DNA from: Pyrus communis
Lineage: Eukaryota; Streptophyta; Magnoliopsida; Rosales; Rosaceae
NCBI RefSeq assembly: GCF_963583255.1
Contig: NC_084813.1
Span: 8,046,001 to 8,110,000 of the forward strand
Length of the DNA stretch: 64,000 nt
Direction of reading: 5' to 3'
Below, piece by piece: positions 12,648 to 24,550 of the stretch (the first letter of the stretch is position 1; each line of letters begins with the position of its first letter). The notes beneath the pieces were generated by a model. That model was not told where the DNA came from, did no database searches, and worked only from the letters and a program-made list of their open reading frames with translations. The position numbers were made by a program, and so were the translations under genes.

Positions 12648-12812
12648 TTGTATTTTATTTTAATAAACGATATTACCATTAAAGGAGATGGGGTTGAGTT
12701 TTGCCTCACGCTAGTAATAATATGGTCTAATTTAGCAGGAATCGAACATAAAATCTCTCGTTTACAAGTGAAGAAGAATAAGAGTGAGCTGTAGTAATTT
12801 GAAGATGTATGT
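12648..12812 (-). repeat. tRNA-derived SINE copy, minus strand
   Basis: The + strand shows a T-rich tail, then AATAAACGATATTACCATTAAAGG, then GCAGGAATCGAACATAAAATCTC and TTTACAAGTGAAGAAGAATA. Read on the minus strand this gives a tRNA-like head with a box-B-like TTCGATTCC, an internal body, and a poly(A)-type end. The same layout is at 24551-24732. Confidence 0.6.
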
Positions 12813-12820
12813 TTAAAGGA

Positions 12821-13030
12821 AGGAGGTGGATTGTCTGCCCTTCCATTTTCATGTTTTCCTGTTTGTATGGTCACGGTTAAGCCACGTCAACATTTTATAT
12901 TCTTATTACTTTTTATTTTATTATTTCTATAAAAAATTAATATAAAATGTTGATGTGACTTAACTGTAACCACACATTACAAGAAAGTATGGTAAGAGTA
13001 TGGAAATGGGAGGGCAGACAATCCACTCCT
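12821..13030. mobile_element. Foldback MITE upstream of GLYK
   Basis: 210 bp with long imperfect inverted arms of about 80 bp. The left end AGGAGGTGGATTGTCTGCCC pairs with the right end GGGCAGACAATCCACTCCT. Flanks TTTAAAGGA and TTAAAAGGA suggest a 9-bp target duplication with one mismatch, as for Mutator-like MITEs. It lies about 190 bp before the GLYK start codon. Confidence 0.8.
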
Positions 13031-13169
13031 TAAAAGGAAAGAGACAACAGTAATAAATAAGGGTGTTTTAGTACCTTAGCAGAATCAAGATTTTTTTCAG
13101 CAATTCTTGCCCGCTTCCACTCCACATAACCACTGGTTTCTGGTTAGAAAACATAATCAACAGAGAAAG

Positions 13170-13178
13170 GGAGAGGAG

Positions 13179-13216
<38 letters not shown>

Positions 13217-13219
13217 GAG
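13170..13219 (+). repeat. GA microsatellite in the GLYK 5' leader
   Basis: A nearly pure GA tract of about 50 bp ends two bases before the GLYK ATG. Such tracts can bind BPC/GAGA-type factors in plants; here that is only a possibility. Confidence 0.85.
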
Positions 13220-13221
13220 CG

Positions 13222-16200
13222 ATGAAGATGGCAGCTGTGAACATCTTATCTCAGCCATGGCCGCCCACAACATCTCTCTATGCTTCCAATTCCAATATTA
13301 ATTCTTTTTATATTTTAAATAATTATAATAATAATAAGTCCAATGCTAATAATAGTAAATTACATTCTTATCGCCACTCAGCTGTCTCCTCACTCAATGG
13401 ACCAAACCCACCATGCAAGCTCTCTCCAATGCCCTCCCAATTCTCCAAGTCTGGTAATTTTTCTGTTTCCGGATGTAATTTCATTTTTTCACTTCTGTTT
13501 TTTCTACTGTTCAATGTGAATTTGATTCCTGTAACCTTCATATCATTCTGCTTTTGATTGTGAAAGAAAACTTACCAATTTTTGGAATTGAATATGGGAT
13601 GCTCCTTTGTTAATTTCTCAAATAAAGAACTAAAACCAAATATTCTTGCAATATAATGTTGTTTTGTTTTATTTAGCTTTTGTGATGGGGTAATTAACAT
13701 TGATCAACAAGTGCATTGTTATTTAAAGGGATTGTTGAATGGTTGATTGGCAGAAATCGGTTACTCCACCGGTGTTCGTCCTGACACCAGGGTACCCTGA
13801 AAGGAGCCCATACATGTCATAAGGTTAATTTCACTGACACACATCAATAACAAAGCCTTATCCCACTAAATGAGGTCTGTTGTATGAATACTAGAACGCC
13901 ACTGTGCTCGGTTTTGCGCCTTGTCTTCCATTAGCTCAAGTACTCTGTGTCTTTTCTTAAAGTCTCTTTCCAAGTCTCCACAAGAATTTTGAGCCCAGTT
14001 TAAGTTTTGAAATAACAAATTTCACTTGGGATATTTTTGCAATAAAACTGTGTTTATTGAAGAAAATTAGAATGCAAGCCAACACCAATGAAAAGGTGTG
14101 TCCAGTTTCCAACACAATAAGTCTAAGATATTGGCATTTGGATAATGCTAGGGTGACCAAATTTTTTAAACCAAATTTACAAACCAAATGATGTGTTTGT
14201 TGATGATTGGATTATTACTTAATCGTTGATTAACGTGTTTATTTCTTATTGGTGACACATCATTTGGTTTGCAAATTTGGTTTAAAATTTTGGTCTTCCT
14301 AGCTTACCCTTGACATTTTAGTGCAGTGTGTCTAATTTCCAACACAGTAAGTCTAAGATATTAGCATTTTGCTGCAATGTGTTTGATCAGGCATCATTTA
14401 TTAAAAGCCTTGTGGATGGATTCCTTCGATTTCGGTCATGATATGCTCATATCAACTTTTGAAGAGTTTGTATCTTTGGATGGACTTTTATATATTTCTG
14501 AGCTTATTAGTTCTGCTCTTATCTCTTTGTGGAGTTTAATGGGTAACGAGCTTGTTTAACTAGTTGCACTTGGGTTTTTGTATTGCCGCCTCACTTATCC
14601 ATATTTTGTGTCAAGCGTTCCTATAAAAATTCTATATCTTCCATTGGTTGAAACCTGAATTTTGAAAAAAGTTCCCATCTCTTCCTCGGATTTAACTGAT
14701 TATTGAGGTGTATGCGTTAGCTAGTTGGGGTGGATTATGTGCTCATGATCCCTACCCATGTTATTCAACTGACTCTAGTGTGCTTTTCTTAATTCTTACT
14801 AGGATATGACTACACTTCTTATTGAAGCTAAAGATCTCCTAACTACTGTCTATTTTATTGTTCAGTTGTATGTTGAATTGCTGATTTGGGAGAGTTAACT
14901 AGTCTTACAGCAGTACTAGTTCTAGGTCCTAATTATGGTTGTGTGCCATCTTTTGTTAGTAGTACATTCTGAATAAATTTTTTATTATTTTGGTTTTGAA
15001 GAGTACTATTTTCCTTTGATTTAACAAAATTAGAAGGAAAGAAACTTTTGTTCGTTGAAAATAAATAGTATATGGATTTAGGTTGGCAGATAGATTTACG
15101 TCGTGAATTATGACTAATGGGTCAAGCAAAATGGTCTGAATGCTGCAATTGAAATTTTGTCACTGCAAAATAATTTGTAATGGTGTCGGCAGGTTCATGA
15201 TTGGTCTTCACCTCTTTCTATGTTCGGGATTCTACTTGCAGGCAGTGGATGTTCCTGGATGCAAGACAATACCATGCGTCACAACAATTCTGCCAGCAGT
15301 GATTGTGGGGAGGGTCCATTGTATTCTGTGTTTCCTACGAAGCCTGCAGCAGTTTCTTCTGTGCAGGACCTTTTTAAATTTATATGCTCAGGTCCTTTGA
15401 TAGACAAATTGGGTCTGACCCCAGAAGCAGTGGCGGAGTCCATTGACAAGTGGTTGTCATATGGGTTGCACCTGTGCCGGCTGTTTCAGCTCAATGAATT
15501 GTATCTGAACGAGCCTCAGAAAGTTAGGTTGTATCACTACTATATTCCGGTATTTTTTTGGTGTGAGGATCAGATATCTCAGCACAGATCTTTGTACAAA
15601 GATGGAGATGATATTCCACCCCTAGTGGTACATCACTTTCTATTCATATTATCCCCCGTCATTTTTTGTACTTTAAGATAAGCGGTCGCCACATCAATGA
15701 TTTCATTTGTGCCATTCTTATATTTTCGTTTTGTTTCATTGTGCGGTGCTGATTTTTGGTCTGTGATGCAGATTGGTTTCAGTGCACCACAAGGTTGTGG
15801 AAAGACTACACTTGTCTTTGCTCTTGGTTATCTTTTCAAAGTCACGGGCAGGTTAGCTATGAACAACTGATACTCCAGATTATTCATGAAAAATAAAGGA
15901 ATTTGGTTTTGCTTACTGTATGTTCAATTCTCAGGAAGTCTGCCTCAATATCCATTGATGACTTTTATTTGACGGCAGAGGGTCAGGTATGTTTGGGGGA
16001 TTTGTGTTGCATTTTTCTTTATATTTTTGTTTTCTAATGGGATATTGTACTATTTGTAGGCTAAACTAAGAGAAGAAAATCCAGGAAATTCACTTTTAGA
16101 GGTAGCAATCAATTCCTTTTCAAGTAATTCCACTGATAGTTGACATTGTAATTCACTAGGAGCTGAAAACGTTTTCTTAGCAATAACATGTCTTGTTCTT

Positions 16201-17534
16201 CTGTTTCTGTAGTTACGTGGAAATGCAGGCAGTCACGATCTTCCATTCTCTGTTGAAACATTGTCTGCTCTAACTAAATTAAGTAAAGAAGGTGATTCTC
16301 CATCATTCATTTTCCTCTGCTACAGAAGCATGCCTGTTTTATAATTATTCACATAAAAAATTGTTCAGGTATGAAGATGAAGCTACCCCGATATGATAAG
16401 GTGCACAACCGAGAAAATTGCTTTCCTTCTTCATTATTTCTCTAAACCAGATTTTAGTGCAAAGTGGCTCTTTATAACTTGTTTCCTGTTGCAGTCTGCT
16501 TACAGTGGAAAAGGCGACAGGGCTGATCCTTCAACATGGCCAGAGGTTGAAGGGCCACTTACAGTAAGTCTTTAAGAGGATTTTTCGTTATATCTCGCAG
16601 TCAGTGGCTTAAGTTGATGCAAATTGTATCGCCCATATAGCTACCTGATTGTATGAAGATAGATGTTTGAACATATCAAGAATCAGGGGCAGATAAATGC
16701 TATGTTGAAGTGTTTTTCAGAAGTAATAATTAGGGTTTGGATGTGAAATAAATAGGTCAATCCAAAGGTAATCATTAGGTGGTATCGGTCGGTTTTTTAT
16801 AGAATAGCATTATTCACCTTGCAATTTATTTGGGTTTTGGCTGGGCATGTAGGCTGTTCTCTTTGAAGGTTGGATGCTTGGTTTCAAACCCCTTCCCATG
16901 GAAGTTGTCAAAGCAGTTGATTCACAGGTTAGAAAACAGAAAATATTTTGATTGGCTTTGTTGATATTACTTGTGCTGTGCACAAACTTCATCAGCGGTT
17001 TTCAGTATACTAAAGACGGTTCTTAAATTTAAATTTCCACTAAACAGCTAGAGACGGTAAATAAAAATCTTGAAGCGTATTATGATGCATGGTACAAGTT
17101 CATTAAAGCATGGATAATTATCAAGATCAAGGACCCGAGCTGTGTCTACCAGTGGCGTTTGCAGGTTACCTGTTCTTTAAGTTCTTTTTTCTACTGTGAT
17201 TTTTTAATTTACTAGTGTTGCCCCAAACTTGCAGGCTGAGATTGCCATGAGAGAGGCAGGGAATCCGGGAATGTCCGATGATGAGGTTGCCAGTCTATCT
17301 ATATTTGTATCTTATAAGCTGTCTTCAGAATCTGCAGTCGGTTCCATAACCTGAAACTGATGTTTTCTTTCTGAGAGCTCGATTTTGCAGGTAAAAGACT
17401 TTGTTTCGCGATACTTGCCAGCGTACAATGCCTACCTTCCCACCCTTTACTCTGAAGGACCAGAAGGGTCGGACCCAAAGCACCTCATTGTCGTGGAAAT
17501 CGATGAGGGAAGGAACCCTATCCTTGGTAACTAG
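13222..17534 (+). CDS. GLYK: D-glycerate 3-kinase, chloroplast type
   Basis: Catalyses D-glycerate + ATP to 3-phosphoglycerate in the chloroplast, the last step of photorespiration. Twelve exons with GT-AG borders and perfect phase: 13222-13453, 15242-15627, 15772-15851, 15935-15986, 16060-16101, 16213-16291, 16369-16400, 16495-16563, 16853-16927, 17048-17164, 17235-17285, 17391-17534; 452 aa. Residues 1 to about 75 are Ser/Asn-rich and low in acidic residues, fitting a transit peptide. The P-loop is APQGCGKTT (211-219), SIDDFYLT (239-246) is the Walker-B-like segment, and LPRYDK, GDRADPSTWP and VLFEGWMLGF (326-335) follow. The C-terminal segment has QWRLQAE, GMSDDEV and a final VEIDEGRNPIL. 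All family landmarks are present and no break is seen. ATG 13222 was chosen as first Met after the GA leader; Met at 13228 is an alternative. Intron 1 is long (1,788 bp) and carries a MITE. Confidence 0.95.
14096..14368 (+). repeat. 40-bp direct duplication flanking the intronic MITE
   Basis: TTTCCAACACAATAAGTCTA (14106) and TTTCCAACACAGTAAGTCTA (14336), each followed by AGATATTxGCATTT, flank the MITE. The repeat is far longer than a target-site duplication, so it was probably an older tandem duplication. Confidence 0.6.
14138..14306. mobile_element. MITE with ~48-bp terminal inverted repeats in GLYK intron 1
   Basis: GCTAGGGTGACCAAATTTTT at the left is mirrored by AAAATTTTGGTCTTCCTAGC at the right, with ACCAAATGATGTG / CACATCATTTGGT as inner arms. 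The centre reads GATTGGATTATTACTTAA. A related copy is at 53455-53611. It does not disturb the splice sites. Confidence 0.75.
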
Positions 17535-17740
17535 GTGAAATAGTTTGAGAGATGAGATCCATTGAATCCCAATTTTGATTTATTGGAGATGTCATTTGGT
17601 AGGGGTGGCTGGTCTTACAGAAGCATCATGTAATGAAAAACATTTCAATGTAAAGAAATATTGTGCAATTACAATTCCCGCCAGTATCCATTTGGCAAAT
17701 TGGTAATAAAACTTGTAAAGGATTCGCTGCTTGCTTGTTC

Positions 17741-18502
17741 AAAATCTTGTGTCGCTACCCCGTCTAGCCGCCAGCCGTAGTCCTCTTCTCCTCCCTTTTC
17801 TTCTTCCGTTTTCTTTGCCTCTCCGACAGCTTCTGTTTTCCCCTGCCTTTTGGTTCGGTCGTTATTTTCCTACAACCCCTTCTGCATCTGTCACTGTGCC
17901 CAGTCCCTATTTTCATTCGCCCCCCCCCCCCCCCCCCCCTTCCTTCCACCTACACGATTTGCCCTAATCCACTTCATATCTTTCTTTCAATCGGCTTCAT
18001 CTTTCATTGATCCAACAATTCGGTTCATCACCCGCTTATTCTCAATTCAATTTTTTGCAATTACAACGCGATTTCTCGCAGATCTCTCTGAAGGTGTTCA
18101 GAGCTTCGGCTCGGGTGTTTACACCACCTCCTTCCTTTAGGGTGTCTTTGATGGCACAGATGCTAGTGCGTTTCTTCCCACTGGTTTCTTTCGTTGCGCA
18201 GTGGCCAACGATGTTGTGCTCTCTGATGGAATTTGGAGTCTTCTTCATCCATGGATGGGGCTGTGTATGGCTGGATTTCAGAGGCTTGCAGGGGACGTTG
18301 GTTTCTGTTGGGTGGAAAGCGCCGTGCCGACGGCATTGTTTGGGCTCAAAAGTCAAATTTTGGGCTTCCTCTTTTTCCTTTGGTGGTCCATGTTTTGAAT
18401 GTGAGTATATTGTACTTGGACCTTCTTTCTTCTAATTATGTTGTTGGTAATGAATTTACCTTTCTTCCAAAACATAAAAATTAAAAAAATCTTGTGTCGC
18501 TA
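17741..18502 (+). mobile_element. Poly(A)-ended retroinsertion with 17-bp target duplication, just after GLYK
   Basis: AAAATCTTGTGTCGCTA occurs at 17741-17757 and again, identical, at 18486-18502. Between them is 728 bp that starts CCCCGTC, has a pyrimidine-rich first half with an 18-base C run at 17921-17938, and ends with AAACATAAAAATTAAAAAA. A long TSD plus an A-rich 3' end is the hallmark of LINE-machinery insertion: a truncated LINE, a SINE-like unit or a processed pseudogene. Several short open frames exist in it but none shows a known domain. It lies 207 bp beyond the GLYK stop and may affect the 3' UTR. Confidence 0.8.
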
Positions 18503-19193
18503 AGAATAAATTAAAGAAACTAGGCCTCGTTTGTTGTCTAGAACTGATTTGGTTTGGATAACACACTAGATTCAAATAATGTTGAATGAAATATGAGTGT
18601 TAACTTGCGTATTTTGTCCAGTGGAAAAATCAGGAAGAAAAATTTCCTCTTAATCCCCACGAAAGTGGTAAAACTGAGAGCGACAAGTTTTCTTCAAAAT
18701 GGTCATCCTACACATTTCCTTATATGAACGTTTCCTTTGTGTTTTTATAAGTTGTTTGAAGTGAGTGACTTTTTTGAAATTCTAATAATAACTCCCACCA
18801 AGAATTATATTTTCAGATTCCATTGAGAACTTGATGCAAAAACCTAAGGAATTTGACCACGCTCGTCTCATTTTAAATTGAATTTAAATGCTAATCTCAA
18901 AAAAAAAAAACAAAGAAACAAAATATATGGTCTCTGAAACCGATATCGAAGCTTAAAATATGCAGAAACAAAAATAAAAATCTAAACAGATATTAGTGTG
19001 TATCTAATTAAGTATACAATCCAAGTAAAAAAGAAGAAAAAAGTGCGATAAACCCAAAATTGGGGAGAAAGCCCTCCATCATCAAGTGCATTAAATACCA
19101 AAATTGGCAAAATGCAAGCTTTATTTTTGTCATTTTTTTTTATATCTAATCTAATCTAATCAAAACTCCCCAAACAACAAGAGAGAGCCTCCT
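18503..19193. other. Intergenic/3' flank between GLYK and the Aux/IAA gene
   Basis: AT-rich, no recognisable gene or clear repeat. The two genes are convergent, so this should contain the 3' UTR of the minus-strand Aux/IAA gene (directly below 19194). Confidence 0.5.
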
Positions 19194-20583
19194 TCAATTT
19201 GTGCTTCTGCATCGCGGAGGCGTGCTCGGAGCTAATCCGATCGCCTCCGAGCTTTTCATCAACCGGAGTCGCTTGCATGTTTCCACAAACATTCTATTCG
19301 AAGAATAAAAAAAGGGATCAGTATTAAGTAAATATGTACAATTTTCAGACTACGTGAATGTACGGATTTTTGTGGGACGAGAGATCGAAATCTTACTTCC
19401 ATGGTACATCTCCCACCAGCATCCAGTCCCCATCTCTGTCTTCATAAGTTGGTACATATTCCACTCCATTTGCAGGGTCCATAAGCTTGCTCTCATTTAA
19501 GCAATTACCTGCGGAAACAGTAATACACCATGAGACATGAAAACTAGGACATCGGTTTAAAAAACAAAAAACAAAATAAAAAACCAAAGCATAGCATGCA
19601 TCGCGATTCTTGGCCGTTGAATCTTTAGCTATTAGATCTTTGACCGCACATCCATGTGTTCGTTCTAGGATGTACATTGCACCGTTGGATCTTTCGAAAA
19701 ATGAAGATAAAAACCTAGGATTCTAGAAATTTTAGAAAGTAGAGATAACGCGTTAGGTACATACGGATGGTTAAGAAGGAAAACATGTCCTCAAGAGCAC
19801 CCAAAAGCTGCTGATAGCTATTGTACATCTGAAGATCAACCTTGCGCAGATATGGAGCTCCATCAACTGCCACTTTCACATACTTGCAGCTCTTCATCAA
19901 CTTCTTCCTTGAAACTCTCACCGGTGGCCAACCAACCACTTGTGCCCTGAAATATTCACAAAGAATGTCCATCAAAACACTTTGTAATAATAAAATTGAA
20001 AGAAAACCCTTTTCAGTTTTCATGTAAATTTTCCATCAAACACATTAAAAGTTTGACAATCAAAGAAAACCGTTTCAAATTTTCACGTAAATAGTACAGT
20101 AATTTCATATGAGCATCCTTAAAACCCATTTCAATATTCATGTGGCCATCAAGAAAAGAAAAAAAAAAAAAAAACAAAAAAAACTCCCCTCAAACAACTC
20201 AAAATATTAAAGAAAGTTCACGCCAGTTGGTCAGGATAGCGCGTCCGTATCTTTCACCTAAGTTGGCTTTTTCGTCATATTAGAGCAGTTTAGAATATCG
20301 AAAGCATTTCAATTTTCATGTAAATGAATTGTACAATAAGTTAATCTGGACAAACTTACTTTGCAGCAGGAGCCTTATGAGTAGTGACCCCACCATCATC
20401 AACACAACCTTGATCACAACATTCCACCCTTGCTCCTGACGATGATGAGCTTGAGCTCCCAAGACTAAGATCAACCGTCTCTGAAAATCCACGTTTCGAG
20501 CCCGAACCAGGCAACCCTAAGGTCAGCTTGGTCTCGTCGTAGTTCAGTCCGGCCGGCGACTGCTGCTTAACTTCCGGTGCCAT
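19194..20583 (-). CDS. Aux/IAA transcriptional repressor (IAA14/15/16/17-like)
   Basis: Aux/IAA proteins bind ARF factors through a PB1 domain, recruit TOPLESS through domain I, and are degraded after auxin-dependent docking to TIR1/AFB. Four exons, minus strand: 20583-20360, 19946-19765, 19508-19397, 19293-19194; 205 aa in one phase. Domain I is LTLGLPG (20-26) with the LxLxL EAR core intact. [13 protein letters not shown] follows and a Ser run precedes the degron. Domain II is QVVGWPPVR (77-85). Domain III/PB1 starts at [17 protein letters not shown] with Lys99. The acidic motif is [16 protein letters not shown] (157-172), then [22 protein letters not shown] and a short divergent tail. ATG 20583 was preferred over an upstream in-frame ATG (20721), which would add 46 residues unlike the family. 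The spacer between PB1 halves is short, closer to IAA15 than to IAA14/17. Subgroup is from memory. Confidence 0.93.
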
Positions 20584-20670
20584 TTTGGGAGCTTTTGCTT
20601 TGCTTTTGGTTTTTGCTTCAATGTGATAGATTGACCAGCAAGATTTTAGCCGGCTTCTTGCTGCCCTGCA

Positions 20671-20740
20671 CAATATATAATGGTGAGAGGGAGAATGTGG
20701 CCGGCAAAATGATACGGCCAATGGGCAGTGGACACGTGGT
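20671..20740 (-). promoter_or_regulatory. Candidate TATA box, CCAAT box and G-box upstream of the Aux/IAA gene
   Basis: On the minus strand ATTATATATTG near 20670-20680 lies about 90 bp before the ATG. CCAAT (20718-20722 on the + strand) and a perfect CACGTG G-box (20733-20738) follow further upstream. No exact TGTCTC auxin element was found in the first 300 bp. Confidence 0.45.
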
Positions 20741-20819
20741 AGGAAAGAATGGCTGTGATTTGTCCCCGTGGCAGCGTGTGATGGATGGAAAAGTGTCGTT
20801 TGGTGATTTCAATGCTTGA

Positions 20820-21258
20820 AACTCAAAGCTTGGCCCCCATGGTCGGTCCAGTTCCGACCGTGGATCCGTCTCATCATTTTTATTTTTTTTAACTTTGATT
20901 TTATTTATATATAATATTTTTTACTAGAAAGGTATTTTATTCGTGTCATCATAAAATAGTATAAAATCAAAAGTAAATTCAGCAATTAAAATTATATTAT
21001 AAAAAAATATGTTATCTGAAAATAGTATCACGCGGTATAAAGAAACAAAAAATACGCTAATCTTCAAACCTATGATGAGAACACAAAGCCTTCCATAATA
21101 TTGATACTCTGTCGACGGGTTCCATATTAGTGAAGTGAAGTGAGTCTTAGTAAAAAAAAACCTTTTAAAAAAAAAATCACGTAGGACAAAACTTTAAGAT
21201 TAAAAAAAAAAAAAAACGAGCGTCACACATACAACTTATATCTTGAGAGGAAGTTTAG
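20820..21258. other. Intergenic, no gene recognised
   Basis: AT-rich upstream region of the minus-strand Aux/IAA gene. GGTCGG...CCGACC at 20842-20862 forms a small inverted repeat of unknown meaning. Confidence 0.4.
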
Positions 21259-21598
21259 GGCTGGTTTGGTATTATTGTGCTTTGAAAAAAGCTGTTTTTG
21301 CTGTGCTGTGAGAATAAGCAGCCGTGAAATAAATCAGCATAGTGTTTGGTAAACTTTTTTGTAAAAGTGCTTTTGAAAAAAAAAAAAAGTAGTATTATAG
21401 TGTTTGATAAACTTTTATATAAAACAGATGTGAAAAAAACTGGTTTTTCAAAGCTGGGTTTTGCAGCTTTGTGTTTTTGGCTTTTTTTCACCCAAAACTA
21501 TGAAAAAAAGCTGAAGCTGAATGTTTACAAATATAAAAAAGCTTCAAGTTTTTTTTTATAGTCACTTTTTTTCAGAATCACTTCAGTACCAAATTAGG
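21259..21598. mobile_element. hAT-like MITE
   Basis: Ends GGCTGGTTTGGTATTATTG and CAGTACCAAATTAGG are mutual inverted repeats, flanked by GTTTAG on both sides. The body has repeated GTGCTTTGAAAAAAGCTG, GTTTGGTAAACTTTTTTGTAAAAG and AGCTGAAGCTG motifs, typical of a common dicot non-autonomous hAT-like family. Short open frames in it are not genes. Confidence 0.65.
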
Positions 21599-22032
21599 GT
21601 TTAGTCAACTTGAATCAACAACTTTTCCAATCCAATTTACAATCTATCTATCACCAATTCCGCTAACTTCATTCATAACAAGGACGTCCAGCCCATAATA
21701 TCGTCAAATTGTCTTCAAAGTCTTGAGTCAAGTTGTCTCCAAGACTAATAATTAAGGAACCTCCATGATAATCTTCAAATGAATATTCTGGAACAAGAAA
21801 CACAAAGTAAAGATAACAGAGTGACGAAGAGATAATCTCGCCTAATTCGTATTTGTAAAATAAAAAAATAAAAAATAAAAAATGGAAATAACCAATGATA
21901 GAAGAAAAGAGTATAAAATAATTTACAATCATGCAAAGAAACGTCTTGTTTTGCATTGTGCTTGTTAATATTTCAATTAAAACATTTCTTCTTTGAGACA
22001 GGTGAAGATCAAATTCCCAAGAAAACTAGGGA

Positions 22033-22252
22033 TTTGGATTCCATTCGGATTCAAATTATGGGAATCCTAGAGGTCCTCACATGTTAATCATTTATTGTAC
22101 ATCGTCTAGTTAGAAATCATTTGATTTTTTTATTTAAAATTAAATATAAATAGCACCTGACGAAAATTGACCGCACGATGTATGATAAATAGTCATAATG
22201 TGAGGATCCCTAGGACCTCCACCAAAAAAAAATTCGAAGAGGATCCTCATCC
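22033..22252. mobile_element. Foldback MITE with 12-bp flanking direct repeat
   Basis: GAAAACTAGGGA occurs at 22021-22032 and 22253-22264. Between them are imperfect inverted arms, including GGTCCTCACATG...TTATTGTACATCGT against ACGATGTATGATAA...ATGTGAGGATCC. No coding potential. Confidence 0.65.
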
Positions 22253-22264
22253 GAAAACTAGGGA

Positions 22265-24049
22265 GGCTCAAGGATAAACTAAATGTGGGAGACTGAAGAA
22301 ACGTTCCAAAATAAATGCAAAAGCATACCATACCATTTGTTAATTTTGGTTGCCTGTTTGGTAAAGTAAAGAGCAAGAGCCGAAGGCCTTGATTTCATTT
22401 CATTCATTCATTCGTTTATGTAGCACTGTACATAATTTTATTTTATTTTTTAAATTGCCATTATTAATCCATTTATCCAGTCTCTAAATGCAACAACAAT
22501 TTTAACGACGACAAAATAAATAAATAAATATAGTTATATGTTTGTAGCTTACGTTGTTTAGAGGGGTTTTCTTTAGTGATACGTAGTATTATGTCTTGTT
22601 TTTTTTTTTTTTTTAATAATTAAATTAGCAAGATTGTGTGATATTTAATTTAGTGAGTGGCCTAATCTTCCTAACAAATGAAGAGAAAACCTACAGTTTT
22701 TCTGAGGTTGAGTTTTGAGATGAGAGTAGGATACGCATGCATCGAAAAAATCCGTTATCTAAAGAGAGTGGAGTGATCTTAAAGTGTTTTCTATTTTCAT
22801 ATTTTAAACTTTACTTACTCGACCTAACATGCTATCATTTACTTCTATAGCTCCAACATTATAAATCACATGTCCTAAACCAGATCCCTGCCTTCATATA
22901 TATATATATATATATATTTATGAATTACTGTTCTGCTTTAGTTAGTGAACCTAAGCACATGAAACTTTCTTGCTAGTAAACCTAAACATGTGGTTTGTAT
23001 ATGTTTAGTGAACCTATTATCGTTGTCTCTGTTTTATATTGAGGTTAAGGAGTCAAATCAGAATATTCCACATTTTTTGATAATAAAATTGGATATAAAT
23101 AATTATAGTTTTTATTGACATACTCTATCTAATTAAAATTGCAAAAAAAAAAAAAAAAAATTACTTAGTATTACGGTCTAGTAATATATTTTTTCACTGG
23201 TAAGTAAGAGGTTTTAAATTCAATTCTTGCTAAAAAAGAATTTGAATCACATTATTACTAATTCGTTGTGAAGTTTAATTCACTTATAATTCTTTTAATG
23301 TAAATAATATTGTCTGTTAAAAAAATAAAATAAAGTAATTTAGTTCATATGCGAGAGTACACTAATTGATGTTTAGCTCAAAATGACATCACATGGAGTG
23401 ACGTGGAGTAGATATTTTAGGTTGAAGAAATCTCCATGCTCCTTCCTATGTAGAACACTGTAGAGTTTCGATCAACCTACTAGATCTGCAAGTCTAGAAG
23501 CTGGAAGCCGTGAAGCGAAGGGAAGAAGGAATCCGGATCCTTTCGGATCTTTTTTTTTTGTAAGAGTTTAGGAGATTTATGAATAGTATTTGATTATCAT
23601 ATATTGCGTAATTATTTTTCATTAAATATTATTTATATTTAATTTTAAATAATAAAAAATAATTTCTAATAGCACATGAATAAATAAAATACACGAATCC
23701 TGAAATCATTACGAAAAATACTTATTCAAAAAGAAGGGCCTGGGACCCACATCTTGTCTCCAGTATTCGAGTACACGTAAACTTTGTGCTAGTTTTCCAT
23801 GTGCCACCAAATTCCTCAAACTCAAAAGCTTTCAGTGGGATGGGACCCTGTTTGTCTGTCGGTCTCTGACGCTTTCTCCCGCGGATTACAGTCGCTAATC
23901 AGTTACTCCCTTTCGTCATTAACCGGGATTTCCGGACTTCTTGTCTCTGCCTTCCATTCCATTTCCAGTAATCTACTTCGTCGGTGAAAACTCATTCCTA
24001 ATATTATCCAACGCTTATATATAATTTGTTTGAACATATGTATTCACTA
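22265..24049. other. Repeat-rich intergenic DNA
   Basis: Contains a TA microsatellite (about 22895-22917), poly-T and poly-A runs, and the direct/inverted motif GGATCC...CGGATC around 23535-23550. A 62-codon open frame at 23799-23987 shows no family. No gene is supported. Confidence 0.5.
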
Positions 24050-24491
24050 TTCTAAAAAATCTCCACTTAACGTCTATCATTCCCATTAACTATTAGGAAT
24101 TTAAAAATTAAGAAAATGCACCTAAATTTGCTTAGGCATTCGTCTAGCCTGCTTGGACGCTCATCTAGACCTGCCTAGGTTGCTACTCTCATTTATATAA
24201 AAAATTGATAACTTTGATTTTTTATTTTAGTTTTTTAATAAAATATAAGAGACTTGTTGAATACTCGAATGATCACTCATTATATGGTTTTTCCTCATGT
24301 TTTCAATATGTTTTAATACTTTATAATTTATATTTCGTTTTATTTTACAATTTTTATCTCTCAATAGAATTACGTATCTTTTTAAAGTAAAAATAAGAAC
24401 TTATTGATACGATATAAAATAAATTTACATAAATTCGCCTAGGCCCCCACTTAGGTCCCGTCTAACGTCTAACGTCTAACATCTTTTAGAA
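24050..24491. mobile_element. Probable non-autonomous DNA transposon with CCTAGGC-type core
   Basis: Ends TTCTAAAAAAT and ATCTTTTAGAA are inverted repeats. The inside carries the GCCTAGG / CGCCTAGGC words seen in a widespread dicot MITE group, and a short GTCTAAC x3 tandem at about 24462-24480. A related copy is at 46796. Confidence 0.5.
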
Positions 24492-24550
24492 CATTATATG
24501 TATTTAATCTAATCTTTTTATGATTATCGAAATGATGTACATTTTTTTAC

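Noticed and set aside
17731..18484. Several short open frames in the retroinsertion
   Set aside because: They overlap in several frames, include translation of the C run, and no family was recognised.
20584..20721. Upstream in-frame ATG extending the Aux/IAA protein by 46 residues
   Set aside because: The extension is basic and unlike any Aux/IAA N-terminus, and it overlaps the likely TATA box region. The ATG at 20583 fits the family.
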